Positions 25,224 to 33,558 of a stretch of DNA of 53,352 bases are shown in pieces. The first letter of the stretch is position 1, and the number at the start of each line of letters is the position of its first letter. Below the pieces are notes generated by a model. It was not told the origin of the DNA, did not search any database, and worked only from the letters and a program-made list of their open reading frames with translations. A program made the translations under genes and the position numbers. Origin of the DNA: WFZT01 sp964571845 (GTDB taxonomy: Bacteria; Hydrothermota; Hydrothermia; B15-G9; WFZT01); NCBI GenBank assembly GCA_964571845.1, contig CAZNDM010000102.1, positions 1 through 53,352 on the forward strand, read 5' to 3'.

Positions 25224-25694
25224 ATGAAGAAATTAAACTTCTGCAAAACTCAGCTATCGATCGGCCTGATTCTTACAGTTATTTATGGTGTAATTGTCAT
25301 GGGTATGGCTGCATGGGGATGGGAAGGTTTCTCCGGACTTACCCCCTTACTCTGGAGCATTGCGCAGATCATACTGGGAATCAGCGTTCTCTGCCTTTAC
25401 AGACATCAAAGAATCTCAAGGTGGGGTGCTGTGGGAGCGATCCTCATATTCAGTGGTATAACAACCGCTTTTCCCACATCCCTCTTCCTTTCCCATGCCG
25501 TTCAGGCACTTGCATTAACGGGATTCAGCCTCGTATTCTACGATCTTGAAAAAATCAACGGGATCCCCCTCCAGCTTCCCGGGGGATTGATCTTCCTCTC
25601 TGTTATTGGTTCTGTTCTAAATACACCCCTCATGGCATTTGCAGGCCTTGCACTTCTCACGATTGGTTCTGTCATCGCTTTGAAACGGATTTAA
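25224..25694 (+). CDS. Small integral membrane protein of unknown function
   Basis: 156 residues with about five hydrophobic helices: SIGLILTVIYGVIVMGMAAW, LLWSIAQIILGISVLCLY, WGAVGAILIFSGITTAF, a following one around AVQALALTGFSLVFY, and a final pair near LIFLSVIGSVL and MAFAGLALLTIGSVIAL. I recognise no family. There is no SD before the ATG, and the palindrome at 25168-25211 ends 12 bases upstream, so translation initiation must be unusual or the expression low. It follows the YeeE/YedE gene on the same strand and may be an accessory membrane subunit, which is only a guess from position. Confidence 0.6.
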   Translation: MKKLNFCKTQLSIGLILTVIYGVIVMGMAAWGWEGFSGLTPLLWSIAQIILGISVLCLYRHQRISRWGAVGAILIFSGITTAFPTSLFLSHAVQALALTGFSLVFYDLEKINGIPLQLPGGLIFLSVIGSVLNTPLMAFAGLALLTIGSVIALKRI

Positions 25695-25738
25695 CCCCCT
25701 ATACGCAAGATTTCTGGACTTCTTGTGTATTGTTTTTG

Positions 25739-25772
25739 ACCTCCTTGATCTTTAAGATTTAAAAAAGGAGGT
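25739..25772 (+). promoter_or_regulatory. Possible SD-sequestering hairpin before the C25 peptidase gene
   Basis: ACCTCCTT (25739-25746) is the exact complement of AAGGAGGT (25765-25772), the ribosome binding site of the gene at 25778. A smaller ATCTT/AAGAT pairing lies in the loop. Folded mRNA would hide the SD. It could be a thermosensor-like or protein-binding switch, or simply weak self-complementarity. Confidence 0.4.
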
Positions 25773-25777
25773 TTCAC

Positions 25778-28700
25778 ATGTATCTTGTTCTCGCCATTCT
25801 CCTTGGTTTTACAGTACATATAAATGGTCCCACCCTCGAGGTGGAAGGGAAAAGCGTACGCGTGGCAGAGAAGGGTTACAGCTTGCCAGCACGGGAAGGA
25901 GTACCGGCTATTCCGCAGAAATCCTATGTTTTTGCCGTTCCCGGAAATCAGGAAGTCGTGAAGGTAAGGGTAAAATCTATAAAGACAGAGAAACTGAGCG
26001 GAAGGTTTGAGATCTCTCCGGTGCCACCACCAGCTATAATTGCCACTCCTTGGATTAAGTTTGAAGCAAAACCCGCCCGAAAAGACCCCCGTATATACAG
26101 GTCTGACAAATTCTACCCTGAGAATTTCTTCACATTTGATGGAAATCACAGAATTCTGGGAATAAATGTCGTTTCTGTAACCATAAGACCCTACAGGTAC
26201 AACCCGGTAACAGGAGAAGTTGAAGTTCTCAAATCCCTTGATCTCGAATTTATTACAGAGGGCAGTTCAAAGAAGAGGATAAAGAGATCTGAATGGGGAA
26301 ATTACTTTACCCTTTCCATTCTCAGGGGAATTGTGGAAAATCCTGAAGGTGTTACAGGAAATTTTGTTCCGATTACAGATGGAATGGATTACCTTATCGT
26401 TACAGATCCGGGGATGTCCTCCCCCTTTGACTCCCTTGCTCGATGGTACAGGAGATTTGGGATCAAGGCAGTTGTTAGAACCACGGATTGGATTTCCTCC
26501 CATTATAGTGGTCGTGATCTTGCAGAGAAGATCAGGAACTACGCCAGAATCTGCTATCAGGACTCAGGGCTGGTGGCACTTCTTCTCGGTGGGGATGTAG
26601 AGTTTGTACCGGCGAGGGTGGCTTATGCAATGACATGTGAGGCAGGGATCATTAATGACGAGGACAGCTTGAGAGCAGATCTTTACTTTTCTGATCTTGA
26701 TGGTTCGTGGGATGAAAATGGGAACGGGACATTTGGTGAAGTTGCAGATTCTGTGGATCTTTATCCTGACATAATAGTTGGAAGGGCACCGGTTAGATTT
26801 ACTCGCGAGGTCCAGACATTTGTAGATAAAGTGATCAACTATGAGAAACCGATGTACAGGGATTATCAGAACAGGGCGCTTTTCTTTGCCGAGGTTCTGT
26901 GGCAGGATCCATTTACTGATGAGAGTATCGGTAAGGACATGATAGATTCCATGTATGTACCCGATTATATAACAATCGAGAAGCTGTACCAGACGCTTGG
27001 AAATGAAAACTCAGCTGCTGTTATGGCGGCCATTGACAGTGGTGTAAATCTCATGAACCACGACGGCCATGGATGGTATACCGGGATGGGAACAGGTGAG
27101 GACTACTTGAGCATATCGGATGTTTTGAGCTTAACGAATGGGTATAGATGCGGTATCCTGTACTCTATTGGTTGCTGGGTTGGTGCCTTCGATATGGATG
27201 CCATATCAGAATATTTTATCAGGAACGAAAATGGTGGTGGAGTGGCATTTATAGGAAATTCACGATATGGCTGGGGGGCTCCGGGAAATCCCGGCTATGG
27301 CTATTCGGATAGATTTGACGCAGAATTTTACGGAATGATATTTGAGAGAAATGTTATCAACCTGGGAGCCGCCCTTGGTCTGGACAAGGTACTTTTTATC
27401 CCATTCTCGCGCGATGAAAATCTTTACAGATGGCATCAGTATCAGGTTAATCTACTGGGGGATCCTCTGATGCCTGTATGGCGTGATATCCCGCGAGAGC
27501 TTCAGGTAATTGCACCTGACACCGTAATTGCCGGATCTGAATTCAGAGTAACGGTTTCACCAACTCTCACAGGATGGGCAGCAATAACTGACCAGGACAG
27601 TATTCTTGATGCAGGGGAAGTCCGGGGAAGCGTAATCCTGCGAGTACCCCAGACAGTAACAGGTGAGATAACTCTCGGCGTCAATATCCCTGAATACACG
27701 AGGCTGATCAAAAGAATTACCGTAATTCATCAGGGCTCCTATGTGAGGGTGGATACGGTTTTTGTCAGGGACAGCGCTTATTATCCGGACTCACTGATTA
27801 CGCCAGGTGAAAGCGGGAATCTTTATTTAGTTTTTAAAAATTTTGGAAACGAAACCTCAAGTCAGGTGAATGTATGTATTACCGAGGTAAACGGCATTTT
27901 AAGTTTAGAGCCTGAGTCCCTGACTGTATCAGTTCTTGAGCCTGATGAGGAGGAGACACTTAGAGTCCACTATGTTGCAGGGGATAGGACTGGTTACGCA
28001 ATTTTAAAATTCTTTATCAATGGAGATTCAACGGCTTTCAGTCTCCCGGTTACACAGCCAAGACTTGAAGGTGCGGCTACTTTAGTCTCTGGTACATTGA
28101 ATCCCGGAGATTCCGGTAGCATCGAGATCGAAGTTATAAATGTTTCAATTGCACCAGCAAGGGATGTATGGTTAATTGTAAATTCGCAAACTCCCGATGT
28201 TTTTGTGAATGACACCATATTCCTGCCCGAGATAGGTCCTTCCGATTCTTCGACGTGTACCGTGGGCGTTTATGTGGAGCCCACGGCCGTTTCTGGAAGC
28301 ATTTACAGCCTCACTGTAACTTACACAGCCTCAGGTATCACTGACACATTTTTACTCGAGGGAATTATAGGAATTTCCTCGTATGCTGAAGATTTTGAAG
28401 GGGATCTGAATGGCTGGACCATTGGTTCCAGATGGTCTGTGGTGGAAAGAAGATCCCACAGTGGAGCAAAATCCCTGTACTGCGGCTTACCGGGAAGCTG
28501 GCACTATGGAAACAACTGGAATTCGTCTGTAGAGTCACCTGAAATAGTGGTCTCCTTCGATCCTCAGCTAAGTTTCTGGCTGTGGTTTGAGGTTGCAACT
28601 TACGGTTCAGACGGGTTTTATGTCGAAATACTGCGCGGTGATGATGTCTATACCCTGGATTTCATCGGTTCAGGTGGAGGACTTGATTCAAGCCTGAGTT

Positions 28701-29095
28701 TTGTTACAAACTGGGCAGAATACACATATGATCTTAATTTCCTTAATCCGGGAGATACCGTACGGGTGAGGTTCAGATTCGTCAGTGATCGCGAAGACAC
28801 GGCCGAGGGATTCTATATTGATGACTTTTTAATCACAGGTAAAAGTATTGTATCTCCAGTCGGTATAGGAGAGGAGCTGAAAACGCCGTTTAAAGTATTG
28901 CTTATCCGGGGAGGATTTGAAATCGCCATAAATAGCTACACATCGAATCACATAAAAATCTTCGACATAACAGGCAGGTTGGCAAAAGAGATGAAGGTTA
29001 CAGGTCCCGGTGTCTTAAAAGTTACCAATCTTAACCCCGGTGTATATTTCGTGAAATACGGAGGGAAAGTGGAGAGAGCGATAATTATCAGATAA
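25778..29095 (+). CDS. Gingipain-family (C25) cysteine peptidase with sorting domain
   Basis: 1,105 residues. Signal peptide (LVLAILLGFTVHI) and a propeptide-like region to about 200 come first. The C25 catalytic domain (about 205-570) has DYLIVTDPGM, LLLGGDVEFVPAR, the catalytic His431 in NHDGHGWY and the catalytic Cys466 in YSIGCWVGAFD; the 35-residue spacing resembles gingipain R. Beta-sandwich domains fill about 570-860, a jelly-roll-like adhesion domain with YAEDFEGDLNGW about 865-1030, and a short sorting-type tail (IFDITGRLAKEM, GVYFVKYGGKV) ends the chain. It is probably exported by a type IX-like system, cut and attached to the surface. An SD (AAGGAGGT) precedes the start. Confidence 0.88.
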   Translation: MYLVLAILLGFTVHINGPTLEVEGKSVRVAEKGYSLPAREGVPAIPQKSYVFAVPGNQEVVKVRVKSIKTEKLSGRFEISPVPPPAIIATPWIKFEAKPARKDPRIYRSDKFYPENFFTFDGNHRILGINVVSVTIRPYRYNPVTGEVEVLKSLDLEFITEGSSKKRIKRSEWGNYFTLSILRGIVENPEGVTGNFVPITDGMDYLIVTDPGMSSPFDSLARWYRRFGIKAVVRTTDWISSHYSGRDLAEKIRNYARICYQDSGLVALLLGGDVEFVPARVAYAMTCEAGIINDEDSLRADLYFSDLDGSWDENGNGTFGEVADSVDLYPDIIVGRAPVRFTREVQTFVDKVINYEKPMYRDYQNRALFFAEVLWQDPFTDESIGKDMIDSMYVPDYITIEKLYQTLGNENSAAVMAAIDSGVNLMNHDGHGWYTGMGTGEDYLSISDVLSLTNGYRCGILYSIGCWVGAFDMDAISEYFIRNENGGGVAFIGNSRYGWGAPGNPGYGYSDRFDAEFYGMIFERNVINLGAALGLDKVLFIPFSRDENLYRWHQYQVNLLGDPLMPVWRDIPRELQVIAPDTVIAGSEFRVTVSPTLTGWAAITDQDSILDAGEVRGSVILRVPQTVTGEITLGVNIPEYTRLIKRITVIHQGSYVRVDTVFVRDSAYYPDSLITPGESGNLYLVFKNFGNETSSQVNVCITEVNGILSLEPESLTVSVLEPDEEETLRVHYVAGDRTGYAILKFFINGDSTAFSLPVTQPRLEGAATLVSGTLNPGDSGSIEIEVINVSIAPARDVWLIVNSQTPDVFVNDTIFLPEIGPSDSSTCTVGVYVEPTAVSGSIYSLTVTYTASGITDTFLLEGIIGISSYAEDFEGDLNGWTIGSRWSVVERRSHSGAKSLYCGLPGSWHYGNNWNSSVESPEIVVSFDPQLSFWLWFEVATYGSDGFYVEILRGDDVYTLDFIGSGGGLDSSLSFVTNWAEYTYDLNFLNPGDTVRVRFRFVSDREDTAEGFYIDDFLITGKSIVSPVGIGEELKTPFKVLLIRGGFEIAINSYTSNHIKIFDITGRLAKEMKVTGPGVLKVTNLNPGVYFVKYGGKVERAIIIR

Positions 29096-29286
29096 TTGTT
29101 CAAAATCAGTAAATTAAGGGAATCTGTAGCCGCCAGCCGGATTTCGCGGCTATTGTTTGGGATTGAACATAAGGGAATCTTTAAGGGATTATCTTTTCCG
29201 TAATCCCCTATAGAATGATGCCGGGAAATCCATTGTAAGTGCTGATTTTCTTGCCGTTTTAAGGAAATTGCTATATAGTAAGTTAC
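29096..29286 (+). other. Intergenic region before the chemosensory operon
   Basis: No ORF. It holds a 7-bp stem TAGCCGC/GCGGCTA (29127-29133 with 29146-29152), a weak terminator candidate for the peptidase gene. A second weak stem GGGATTA/TAATCCC (29185-29191, 29201-29207) and a repeated TAAGGGAATCT (about 29115 and 29170) follow. I do not recognise a riboswitch. The promoter at 29251-29279 closes the region. Confidence 0.4.
29251..29279 (+). promoter_or_regulatory. Promoter of the chemosensory operon, leaderless
   Basis: TTGCCG (29251-29256), a 17-base spacer and TATAGT (29274-29279). Seven bases later comes the ATG at 29287, so the transcript should begin at or next to the start codon. No SD is present. 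Confidence 0.68.
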
Positions 29287-29706
29287 ATGAAAATCCTCGT
29301 TGTAGATATAAACGGCCGTCTTTACGGATTTGAATTAAAAAAGACAAACAGGATCGTAACGGATATTAAGTACACCCGCATTCCATTTGTCCCGGATATC
29401 TTTCTTGGTGTTACAATTCTGATGGGTGAGGTTGTGACTCTTGTCTCACTGAACAGAATTCTTAAAATAGAGGATTTTGAAGGGAAGGAAGACATGTTTC
29501 TCCTCATGAAAGGTAGAGAATCCAGCTGGGGTTTTCCCATCTGTAACATCTACGACATTGTAGAGATTAACGATGATGAAGTGGAGAAGTTGGACGATCC
29601 TTACATCAGAGGAGATTTCAAGATAAACGAAAAAGTTGTGCTCCTCGTTGACACAGACAAAATCGAGGATCATCTCTATGAATCAGTATCTGCTCTTCAG
29701 GAGTAA
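29287..29706 (+). CDS. CheW-like adaptor protein
   Basis: 139 residues matching a single CheW beta-barrel domain: DINGRLYGFELKKTNRIVTDIKYTRIP with the start of the first subdomain, PDIFLGVTILMGEVVTLVSLNRIL in the place of the usual G-hydrophobic-x-x-hydrophobic-RG and DL segment, and WGFPICNIYDIVEI in the second subdomain. CheW proteins link receptors to CheA in the array. It is the first gene of the operon and is read from a leaderless promoter. Its end overlaps the second CheW-like gene by 29 bases. By analogy with Wsp it would correspond to WspB or WspD. Confidence 0.78.
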   Translation: MKILVVDINGRLYGFELKKTNRIVTDIKYTRIPFVPDIFLGVTILMGEVVTLVSLNRILKIEDFEGKEDMFLLMKGRESSWGFPICNIYDIVEINDDEVEKLDDPYIRGDFKINEKVVLLVDTDKIEDHLYESVSALQE

Positions 29707-30025
29707 CGGTGTGATTCACGGTATAAAAATAAAGTATGTTCAGGGCACTGGCTCTGATTTTGAAGGGGAGAAGGTTTCCGCTTCAGAATGCTTTTTTGGA
29801 GAAAAAGAGGTTGAGAGACATTTTATACAGATTAAAGACCGAGTTCTCTCAGTCTCACAGGTTCTGGACATTGTAAATATTCTTGAATCTTACAAAGTAC
29901 CCTCATTTTTTAGATCAACGCCAATTTCAGAAGTTGCCATGATTAAAAATGACATTGTGGTACTGCTCGATGTTGAGAAAATCTTAGATAAATGTTTCAA
30001 AAAGGGGGAAAGATATGGACAGTAA
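29678..30025 (+). CDS. Short, divergent CheW-like protein
   Basis: 115 residues from the ATG at 29678; an earlier in-frame ATG at 29636 would lie deeper inside the previous gene. The start (MNQYLLFRSNGVIHGIKIKYVQ) and the end (EVAMIKNDIVVLLDVEKIL) read like the first and last strands of a CheW domain. The middle is shortened and the usual motifs are weak. It overlaps its neighbours on both sides (29 and 11 bases), which argues that it is real and tightly co-translated. Wsp-type systems have two CheW proteins, and this is the likely second. It could also be a degenerate or specialised scaffold piece. Confidence 0.55.
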   Translation: MNQYLLFRSNGVIHGIKIKYVQGTGSDFEGEKVSASECFFGEKEVERHFIQIKDRVLSVSQVLDIVNILESYKVPSFFRSTPISEVAMIKNDIVVLLDVEKILDKCFKKGERYGQ

Positions 30026-31811
30026 GAGAACCGCTCAGGTTTGGTTATTTGCCGCCGTCCTTCTTGGAATTTTATTTAATTTCATTATGCCGCCACTGTT
30101 CTTGAAGACAAACTATGGATTTTCAAATGGCTACATTTTTACTTCGTTTATCGTGTACATCATCATGTTGATCCTTTTTGTGCCGGCACCACTTGGGATC
30201 TTCTCTGCGTGTGGAGCCGTCGAAAAATCACCCACGAGGGAAAACCGAGAAAAGTGCTTCGTAGATGTTAATACTCGTCTTGTGTATATCGACATTTACA
30301 TAATTCTGCTTTTTGCACTGGCAGGATACATAATTGCACTTGATCTTTACAAAAGGGGGTTGTGGCCTCGTGGAGACTTCTTTTCCTTTATAGCATGGAG
30401 CTTTGTCACCGGTCTTGGTGTCAGTCTCTTTGCTTCAAATGGTTTCAGATACGCTATTATCAAATTTTTCAAGGAGCTGGGGCTCTACGAAAAACCGAGG
30501 TATGTCCGTCGTTCCATTAAAGCCATTATCCTCTACATCACCATCATCAGTGTCTTCAACTCAATCGTTTACATGACATTGGCGAGTTACAATCAGCTAC
30601 ACAAGCGAGTGGAGAGTGAAAAGGAAGCTGTGATTTTAAAAATGCGAGAAATCAGGCGTTTGCCAGTTGAGGATGCAATAACAGAGCTTGGATTCCTCGA
30701 GGACGAAGTGGAACAGCTCTTCAGGGCATCATGGAAACTCCGTTATATGCAAACACTTCCCTTGATCCTGCTTCTGGTAGTCGCCATGAATCCCATTGTT
30801 TTTGCCCTTGAACTCAGGAAATCTCTTGACGACATTCTCGAGGGCGCCAGCCGCGCATCATCCGGGGATCTCAGAGCACTGATCCCCATTACCAGAATAG
30901 ACGAGATTGGAAATCTCATTTCTACATTTAACAACATGATCCAGAGTCTGAATTCCATGGTGAAAAATATCCGCTCAATGAGTGCCACAATTGAAACACT
31001 CTCTGACAAGATAAAGAAAACAATTGCGGATAATTCAACATCTATAGCCGAGATCTCGACATCAGTTCAGCAGATCTCTGCAAGTATAGAGGAATTCAAA
31101 AGATCCGTTGAGGATATACACAGGCAGATAAGCGATCTGAACAAAAAAATGAGCACGGCTGCAAAAACAGTTGAGGGAAACCGTACACTTCTTAATAGCC
31201 TTTTTCGTGATGTACATCTTTTGACTGTTGGTATCCAGGAAATTGCAGAAAAAGTGCAGAATCTATCGGCAAAGATTTCCAAGATCGGAGAAGTAGGAAA
31301 TGTTATATACAAGATAGCAGACGACACACATCTGCTCTCAATCAACGCTTCGATTGAAGCATCCGTAGCAGGTGAACACGGAAAGAGGTTTTCTATAATT
31401 GCATCGGAAATCCGAAAGCTTGCTGAGAACGCAAAGGAGTTCGCCATCCAGATAGAAAGAACCATCAAAGAGATCACAGAAGCGGCAAGTGAAGCGATCA
31501 CTACCACTGAAAAAAGTGTAGCTGATGCAAACAAAAGCCTTGAGAAAATAGATGAGGCAAAAGAGGCTCTAAACATTATTTTCAACAATGTTATGGAAAG
31601 CAAAACCAGTGTATCTGTTATTGATAAATCAACGGGACAGCAGGAAACATCTATCAGACAGCTCGCAGAGGCACTGGGTGAAGTTAAAAAAGCCATTGAC
31701 CTTATCAGACAATCTTCCTCTGATCTCGAGGCAAGCTTTAACGATTTCAGAGAGAAGATCGAAAAGTTAAATAATGAGGTGAAGAAATTTAAAATTTCAG
31801 GAGAGGAATGA
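30015..31811 (+). CDS. Methyl-accepting chemotaxis protein with six-TM N-terminus (first copy)
   Basis: 598 residues. Six hydrophobic helices (about 9-28, 40-64, 92-112, 123-141, 168-190, 246-266) replace the usual two-TM sensor. The only sizeable outer or inner loop is about 55 residues between TM5 and TM6. A HAMP-like segment follows (GDLRALIPITRIDEIGNLISTFNNM, given here in part: about 284-308). The cytoplasmic signalling coiled coil reaches a tip with ADDTHLLSINASIEA and GKRFSIIASEIRKLAE. The signal is therefore likely sensed in or near the membrane. The gene overlaps the next receptor by 4 bases. The sensed stimulus is unknown. Confidence 0.88.
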   Translation: MDSKRTAQVWLFAAVLLGILFNFIMPPLFLKTNYGFSNGYIFTSFIVYIIMLILFVPAPLGIFSACGAVEKSPTRENREKCFVDVNTRLVYIDIYIILLFALAGYIIALDLYKRGLWPRGDFFSFIAWSFVTGLGVSLFASNGFRYAIIKFFKELGLYEKPRYVRRSIKAIILYITIISVFNSIVYMTLASYNQLHKRVESEKEAVILKMREIRRLPVEDAITELGFLEDEVEQLFRASWKLRYMQTLPLILLLVVAMNPIVFALELRKSLDDILEGASRASSGDLRALIPITRIDEIGNLISTFNNMIQSLNSMVKNIRSMSATIETLSDKIKKTIADNSTSIAEISTSVQQISASIEEFKRSVEDIHRQISDLNKKMSTAAKTVEGNRTLLNSLFRDVHLLTVGIQEIAEKVQNLSAKISKIGEVGNVIYKIADDTHLLSINASIEASVAGEHGKRFSIIASEIRKLAENAKEFAIQIERTIKEITEAASEAITTTEKSVADANKSLEKIDEAKEALNIIFNNVMESKTSVSVIDKSTGQQETSIRQLAEALGEVKKAIDLIRQSSSDLEASFNDFREKIEKLNNEVKKFKISGEE

Positions 31812-33556
31812 GCATGGCCAAGAAAGGATACAACTTGATGGTTTTCTGGGTGATTTTCTGGCTGTTTGTGGAAATATTCGTAAACTACTGGCTTGGTCCT
31901 GTTTTTCTTTTCTGGCGCGAGGAACAGATACTCCTGGTTCAACACTACAGGATTTACATGATCATTCTGTCTATCCTCTCTGTGTCGTTATTTTTTATCA
32001 TTTACTCAATGCCAATTTACGGATATGCATCGGGAAAAGCACTGACTGACAGAAGGATCGTTGTCAAAAGGACTTTTGATATCTCCATTTATACTGCCCT
32101 ATTTGCAATCGTCTTTACCGGAATTATTCCCATGGGATTCATGTATCTTAAACTGGATCCCGCGGCAATGAGAGAAGGGCTTTATGCCTATGTTCTCTGG
32201 ATCTTTTCAACAGCAATTGCGTACAGTATGATTGTCATTGCAGGTCTTGACCTGTTTTCAACTTACATAGCGGAATCTCTGAAAATTTCAAAACGCGAAA
32301 GGTTTGGCTTCTTCAAGAGGAGTTTGAAATACGAACTGCCCCTCGGCGTCATCACAACCGTACTTTTCTCAGTTATTTATTCGACCCTAATCCAATTTGG
32401 CGCATTTAACAAATATTCGACAAAAGTGGCAACCGTTCTCGGTGAAAGCTACACCACCCTGCACCAGCAGCTATTTCAGGATAGAATGCATTACCTCACT
32501 GGAATGCTTGCCTTCTTCGTTGTTCTGCTCGCTATCGTAACATTTTCTGTGGCTCTTGAGGGGATTAAACGAAGCAAGGCGTTATTTATACTCAGAGACA
32601 TCTTTCCGAAGATAAAGGAGGGCTATCTCGACATCAGGGCTTATTCGATCACACCTGACGAGATTGGATCCGTCGTACTCTATCTCAATGAAATGATCGA
32701 AAAGAACGCAAGGATAGTAAGACACATAAAAGAGACCGTCGAAGTACTCAACAGACTGAGCCAGCAGGTTAAAACCTCTATAGATTCGTCGTTCACTGCA
32801 ATAATGGAGCAGACAGGAGCAGTTGGTGAACTTTCAGCCGCTGCTCAGGAACTTGAGAAAACATCCGAGGAAATCCACTCTTTCATAACAAGGGTGGCTA
32901 AATTCGCAGAGGAAACATCAAAAAAGATCTTCAACGCAAACTCCGTTATGCAGGAAACACTTGACAGATACAGCAATCTCATAAACTGGATCCAGACCAT
33001 CTCTGACGAAATCATAAAACTCGAGCAAAAATCAGCCGGTATAGTGGAGATTGTCAGAACCATTCAAAACATTGCCAGGGAGACAAGGATCCTGTCCGTG
33101 AATGCCGCTATAGAGGCTGAGGCAGCCGGTGAGAGTGGCAAAAGATTCACCATTGTGGCTGAGGAAATCAGGAAACTGGCCGGCGACTCAGACGGTGCAG
33201 CAAGGAATATAGAAAAACTGGCAAAGGAGATAAATGAGATTATTGACAAAGCCGTGGTAAGCTTTGAAAACAGCCTATCAGAAGCCTCAACCGGAGAGGA
33301 GAATATTAGATTAACGAGGGAGTATTTGAAGGAAATTATCGAAAATTCAAGACTCATAAGGGACTGGACGAGCGAAGCCACTCAGTACACAAATGAGGAA
33401 CAAAAATCCAGTCAAAATGTCGCAATTGCGGCAGCCAATCTGAATTCTGCAATAAAGAATCTCAGCGCTTCAGCCAAACAGATCGCATCAGCCTACGAGG
33501 AGCTCGTCAAATCCGTGAAAACCCTCGTTGAAGACATCTCCGAGTTTAAAGTCTGA
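31808..33556 (+). CDS. Methyl-accepting chemotaxis protein with six-TM N-terminus (second copy)
   Basis: 582 residues with the same plan as the gene before it: six hydrophobic helices (about 10-36, 48-70, 91-115, 124-149, 176-198, 229-251), a short TM5-TM6 loop, a weak HAMP segment with TPDEIGSVVLYLNEM, and a signalling tip with ARETRILSVNAAIEAEAAGE and GKRFTIVAEEIRKLAG. The shared layout suggests an old tandem duplication. The two receptors may form mixed trimers of dimers in one array. ATG 31808 gives a 4-base overlap; ATG 31814, better spaced from AGGAG, is an alternative. cheA begins 2 bases after the stop. Confidence 0.88.
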   Translation: MSMAKKGYNLMVFWVIFWLFVEIFVNYWLGPVFLFWREEQILLVQHYRIYMIILSILSVSLFFIIYSMPIYGYASGKALTDRRIVVKRTFDISIYTALFAIVFTGIIPMGFMYLKLDPAAMREGLYAYVLWIFSTAIAYSMIVIAGLDLFSTYIAESLKISKRERFGFFKRSLKYELPLGVITTVLFSVIYSTLIQFGAFNKYSTKVATVLGESYTTLHQQLFQDRMHYLTGMLAFFVVLLAIVTFSVALEGIKRSKALFILRDIFPKIKEGYLDIRAYSITPDEIGSVVLYLNEMIEKNARIVRHIKETVEVLNRLSQQVKTSIDSSFTAIMEQTGAVGELSAAAQELEKTSEEIHSFITRVAKFAEETSKKIFNANSVMQETLDRYSNLINWIQTISDEIIKLEQKSAGIVEIVRTIQNIARETRILSVNAAIEAEAAGESGKRFTIVAEEIRKLAGDSDGAARNIEKLAKEINEIIDKAVVSFENSLSEASTGEENIRLTREYLKEIIENSRLIRDWTSEATQYTNEEQKSSQNVAIAAANLNSAIKNLSASAKQIASAYEELVKSVKTLVEDISEFKV

Positions 33557-33558
33557 TC

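Noticed and set aside
29096..29286. Possible c-di-GMP riboswitch before the chemosensory operon
   Set aside because: I could not fit the GEMM core motifs, and the predicted transcription start at 29287 leaves no leader to hold a riboswitch.
31067..31945. 292-codon minus-strand ORF opposite the first receptor
   Set aside because: It is a Ser/Leu-rich shadow of the receptor coiled coil, a common artefact of biased codon use.
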